Assembly: GCA_010909165.1 (NCBI GenBank)
Contig: VJWM01000202.1
Span: forward strand, 1-64,000
Origin: Anthoceros angustus
Lineage: Eukaryota > Streptophyta > Anthocerotopsida > Anthocerotales > Anthocerotaceae
Length of the DNA: 64,000 nt
Direction: 5' to 3'
Shown here: positions 59,712 to 64,000 of the stretch, piece after piece
Layout: each line of letters begins with the position of its first letter
Numbering within the stretch: the stretch's first letter is position 1
The notes under the pieces: model-generated
Seen by the model: only the letters and a program-made list of their open reading frames with translations
Database searches by the model: none
What the model was told of the DNA's origin: nothing
Position numbers and translations under genes: made by a program

Positions 59712-61376
59712 ATGTCGCGAGCGGATTCGCTGCCCGAGCCCTCTCGATTGCCGCACACTGCCAGGCCCAGCGGCGCCTCCGCGGCGCTCCATCCCTGGCA
59801 CATCTTCCCAGTGCGATTGCGGGGGCCGTCCGAGCCCCCTGATCCCTCCCCCTCTGCTCCTACTTCTTCTTCCCCCGCGCCCTACTCGCACTCCCGCACC
59901 GCGCTCTCCCGGACTGCTCGAAATGGCCCCGATGTGCGCTCCAGGAGCTCGCGGCGGGACGGGAATTCGCGCTCCTCAGGCAAGGGGCCCTAGCTCGGAT
60001 CTGGTGCGGCTGCTGCAATTCCTGTTGGCTAGCTCGCGGGTCTGACCATGGCGGTGCTGGCGTGTGGATGCAGGTCACGGGAGATGGCCGGTGAGAGGGC
60101 AGCAGGCCAGCTTGGGGCCCCCGGGGGAGGGGAGTTCGAGCATGCTGCCGGGCGTGGAGTTCGCCAGGCGTCGCCGAGTGCACTCCGTCGGCCGGGACAC
60201 TGAGCCGTCCGGCGCCAGCGTAGGGCTGGTGGATGGGAGGCCCAGCCGTGCCCGCCCCGGCTCCACTGTGGCTCATCATCACCACCACCATCACCACCAC
60301 CACCATCACCACCACTACCACCACCACTACCACCAACCCGCCAGCGAGCACCGGGGTCGTGGAGCTGCGCGATCGGCGCTGCACATGGACGAGGTAGGTC
60401 ACCTTCTCATGAGTGCTTTCCCTTTCCTCTCCTCGTCATAATGGCCTTCCCCTCTGCGTCATGATTTCCTTCCTCTCCTCGGCATGATGTCGCAAGGTGC
60501 GGGCGTTACATCCTCTTCCCTTTCTTGGTTCACGTGCAGGGTGCGGGAGCGGGTCACGACCGGCGAGCTGGCCCCTCATTGCATTCGGCCGCGGGCAGCG
60601 GTAGCATGGCCTCCACCAGCAGGGCGGAGTCGCAGCGGATGCCCTTCAGGCTTCCCAGCTGGATGCACCGCTCCTCGTCCGGTGGCACATCGCGGCAGGA
60701 GGCTTTGGAGGCGAGGGACAGGCTGGACGAGCGGCTTAGGGCGGCGGCAGTGGGACCACCGCCGCGCAGCAGCCGGTCGAGGACGTCGCTGCCGGGGCAC
60801 GCACATGCGCAGGCCGACTACTCCCTCGAGTCTGAAGTGGACGACGATGCGAGCTCCAACAGCGACGAGGAGGCCTGGGAGACGAGCATGAGGGAATGGC
60901 TGGCGGCCTGGTCTCCGGCGGGCGGGGCAGGGGATGATCGTTTCCGCCATGACATTCGGAGCAGCGGCAGGCCGGAGCGGCCCAAGGGGATCAGCAAGGA
61001 GTCTATCGCTGCCTTGCCGCGGGAACTGTTCTGTCCTAAAACCAAGAAACGGGTCAGGGGTGGGGGAGGCGGAGTGTGCGAGCAAGAGGTGTGCCCTGTG
61101 TGCTTGGAATCTTTCGCCGCGGGCCATGTGCTGCTGAACCTCCCCTGTACTCACAGGTTCCACCCTGATTGCCTCACTCCCTGGCTGGAGAGCCATGGCC
61201 AGTGCCCCTACTGTCGGTCCCGGGTGCCCGACTCTCCTAAACCGCCTGCTCCTGGGGCCCATAACAGTAGTAGTGGCGGTGGCGATGGCGTCCATGATGG
61301 TGAAGATCTCGTCTCCTGGATGACCGCCATAGAGAGGGGCATAACCAGACTTCGATTCAGGGTGTCTAATTGCTGA
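59712..61376 (+). CDS. RING-H2 finger protein (putative E3 ubiquitin ligase), 3 exons, 474 aa
   Basis: Exons are 59712-59979, 60074-60393 and 60540-61376. The first intron appears to be GC-AG: exon 1 ends CCTCAG before GCAAGG, and joining to the acceptor GATGCAG at 60073 is the only way I found to keep the downstream frame open with an ATG start. The N-terminal half is Ser/Pro/Arg-rich and disordered, with a tract of 14 His followed by YHHHYH (about 60,274-60,330). The RING-H2 domain spans residues 381-421: CPVCLESF, then LPCTHRFHPDCLTPWL, then CPYCRS, a C3H2C3 ligand set. It should bind E2 enzymes. Just before the RING lies PKGISKESIAALP, a linker common in this plant RING group. Targets unknown. 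Confidence 0.85.
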
Positions 61377-61568
61377 CATCGTCAACAAAGGACATGTAAT
61401 TAGAACAAATGTTACAATACGTAGGGGAACGTATTTTCGCGTCTTTCTGTTGGAAGACGTCGTTCGGCGCACATGGTCCGGTTCTGAAAAAAGAAACGTC
61501 GCCTTTTTGGCAATACAAAAATCGTTCATGGTCCAATATAAATGAGCACGATCGAGAACGGAATTTTC

Positions 61569-61646
61569 CGTACTTTATTTAGGCATTTCTGGTTCTACTT
61601 TCGATAACGTACTTTATTTAGGCATTTCTGGTTCTACTTTCGATAA
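61569..61646. repeat. Perfect 39-bp tandem duplication
   Basis: CGTACTTTATTTAGGCATTT followed by CTGGTTCTACTTTCGATAA occurs twice, starting at 61569 and 61608, without visible change. Confidence 0.9.
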
Positions 61647-61664
61647 AGAACAGTTTTCTTCTGA

Positions 61665-61880
61665 TGAAGAAAAAGAAGAATTTTATTTAAGTCCACTAAG
61701 GACGGGTTTCCGTCATGGGACTTGGTACTTAACAACTTGTATCATGGTGTGCCTAAGCTACTTGCACCAAGGGCATCCACTCCCTTTAGGCACCCCATCT
61801 AAGTACCCATCCAAGCTCAGCATGCTTAATCACGGCGTTCTTATAAATGTGTGTCCATTTTAACATGGTTTCTTCCTGCT
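61665..61880 (-). mobile_element. Dispersed repeat B, copy 2 (inverted relative to copy 1)
   Basis: Its reverse complement matches about 7,505-7,720 with roughly 85-90% identity by eye, including the AATAAAATTC end. The two copies lie 54 kb apart in opposite orientation. Confidence 0.55.
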
Positions 61881-62645
61881 CATAGTTGATAATTTTTTTT
61901 TCAGTTCTTGGAACACCGTGCGGCAGAACATGGATGTTTCCAATGAGACTGGAATTGGCGGAGACGGGCCTCTCTAGAAATCTCATTCCTGGAGAGGCTT
62001 CAACGTCAAGCAGAATCACGAGGAAATGGTTTGTGAAGGTAAGGTGGCTTGTATAAGAAGAGCCACGAGTAAACGAACGTTGTAGTTTGTACCTGCTGAC
62101 ACCCTGCTTTCCTAGATTTGACGTATGCAACTACATAGCTACTCAAGAAGTGTGCAAGGTACTTGCAGTAGGTGGTAACTGAACTTTTAGGAGGGCAGAC
62201 GATTTCATTTGCTCGCGGGATGTATGCACATAGCCGGGCATCAGTATCACAGGAAGTTGCGACCACGGGCTTTTTTAATTGGGCGGAAATACACAGCAAG
62301 GGACTAGGTTAGTTCTACGTGCTGTCATGGGTTTCCCACAGTCCATCTCTCGGTAGGGACCAGGATTACCTTCAATCGGGATCCCAGGCATGAGGTTTGG
62401 CTTGGATCAGCCTCGCAAGGAACCTGCTTGTGTTGAACCTCAGAACAGTCCATAGTAGGCAGGCCGGACGCAAGAGCAAACAGCAATCAATACCACATCA
62501 CAAAGCTCATGCAACTGTCGCCAATAGCCATGTATGTACACATACCTACAGCTGAACTTGCACGCTGTTACAGCAGACAAGGAGAGCCAGAGGACAAGGC
62601 ACAGCGTCCGAATCACCTTCCTGGAAGCACAAACAAACACAGAGA

Positions 62646-62772
62646 CACAGGCACGCTCCCTCCGCAGGTATTAACCTGTTCAGGTGCGAAGGGACTCTCT
62701 CAGCCTGCTCAAGTGCACAACACTGGCTCACAGCCAGGCTGCAACTGGAACAAGCACCCCCGGTGCCTTGTG
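62646..62772 (-). promoter_or_regulatory. TPP riboswitch in the THIC 3' UTR
   Basis: Read on the minus strand, all conserved parts of the thiamin-pyrophosphate aptamer occur in order. The P1 5' strand is CACAAGGCAC, then CGGGGGTGC, a variable P3 arm with the internal hairpin CTGGCT/AGCCAG, the pyrimidine-sensing CAGGCTGAGAGAGTCCCTT, the diphosphate-sensing GCACCTGAACAGGTTAATAC, CTGCGGAGGGA, and the P1 3' strand GTGCCTGTG. It begins about 440 bases past the THIC stop codon. In plants this riboswitch controls 3' UTR splicing and processing: with TPP bound, a 5' splice site is freed, and the longer-UTR mRNA made is less stable. Here GGTAACA at about 63,074 (minus) is a candidate 5' splice site. 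Identity is near certain; the splicing detail is inferred. Confidence 0.96.
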
Positions 62773-63214
62773 TGATTAGCCAACTTGACCGACACGAAAC
62801 AAAAGGCCATAGACACGTTCTCAAATCAAAGCTTCAAAAGATTATTACTCCTCATTGCGAATATACAGCCCTGCAATCTGACATAGATACTATCACCGAA
62901 GGCAGATACAGATAACATCATGCCAGACGCAGGGTAAAATATGAAGAGCTAAAGAAAGCTGACTATGTGCGCACACCAAACCCCAAGCACGAGTGAGCTG
63001 CCACAGCTCGCATGCAGGGACGTCCACTGACGTCAACCCTTTTGACAACTTGCAGCTAGGGAGTTGTTGTTACCAATCCTGTCTTCTCCTGCACGTCAAA
63101 CAGCACCAGTTTCGAGTTCAGTTACGACTGCACTCCGGACAATAGCAACCCATGACAAGCTTGAAGACAAGCACAAGCCAAGAAGCTGCTGGATAAACGA
63201 TCCCAACCTTTTCC
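62773..63214 (-). other. THIC 3' UTR between stop codon and riboswitch
   Basis: About 440 bases of 3' UTR. It has several possible GT donors, including GGTAACAACAACTCC near 63,074. By analogy with other plants an intron starting here would contain or abut the riboswitch. No coding gene. Confidence 0.5.

Positions 63215-64000
<786 letters not shown>

Larger units (their letters stand above)
61377..62645. other. Intergenic between convergent RING and THIC genes
   Basis: Contains a 39-bp duplication and dispersed repeat B copy 2. The part from about 62,300 up probably belongs to the extended THIC 3' UTR. No coding gene seen. Confidence 0.45.

Noticed and set aside
60576-61529. 317-codon minus-strand frame
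   Set aside because: Antisense to the RING gene exon 3, whose plus strand has a clear RING-H2 domain.

Overview
The window is nuclear DNA of a land plant. The genes contain many short GT-AG introns, mostly 70-350 bp. The gene set includes a plant PHT1 phosphate transporter, a DUF26/Gnk2 secreted protein, a Root_cap protein, a terpene synthase, a PLS-type PPR protein with an E/E+ tail, and a THIC gene carrying a 3' TPP riboswitch. About one gene per 5 kb, short introns, an organellar PLS-PPR with long near-identical repeat blocks and mid-range GC suggest a seed-free plant with a compact genome. A hornwort is my best guess; a lycophyte or moss is possible. This is inferred from style, not from a marker sequence.

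Layout. 1-1.8 kb is repeat-rich flank. 2.7-5.8 kb (+) is poly(A)-binding protein, with an A-rich tract in its leader. 5.8-13.9 kb is a repeat and transposon graveyard: LTR-like pieces, a Copia reverse transcriptase broken into two opposite-facing halves, long perfect inverted repeats and AT-rich minisatellites. 14.0-16.5 kb (-) is ornithine aminotransferase and 17.1-17.6 kb (-) a secreted Gnk2 protein. 18.8-21.9 kb (-) is protein farnesyltransferase beta, sharing a 175-bp divergent promoter with LSM3 (22.1-22.9 kb, +). 25.8-27.5 kb (+) is the PHT1 transporter, with four P1BS-type motifs upstream. 30.1-32.2 kb (+) is a plastid CcdA homologue, followed by a decayed receptor-kinase fragment and a 32-bp tandem repeat. 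34.0-35.3 kb (-) is a Root_cap protein with a His/Glu-rich repeat. 36.1-39.0 kb (+) is the PPR protein, 40.1-41.7 kb (+) a DUF218 protein, 42.5-45.1 kb (-) a class I terpene synthase, 47.1-50.2 kb (-) a JmjC/cupin oxygenase and 51.4-54.2 kb (+) an EXS-domain membrane protein. 54.2-59.2 kb is another repeat-rich stretch. 59.7-61.4 kb (+) is a RING-H2 protein with a poly-His tract and an apparent GC-AG intron. 62.6-64.0 kb (-) is the 3' half of THIC with its TPP riboswitch.

The genes are independent nuclear loci, not an operon. Functional links are loose. PHT1 and the EXS protein both relate to phosphate transport. CcdA, THIC, the terpene synthase and perhaps the PPR and DUF218 proteins are probably organellar. 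Exon models were built by hand from splice consensus and reading-frame continuity; every multi-exon model closes in frame, but none is checked against transcripts. I found no wholly new system. The strongest items are the intact TPP riboswitch, the P1BS cluster, the enlarged farnesyltransferase beta subunit and the inverted Copia remnant.
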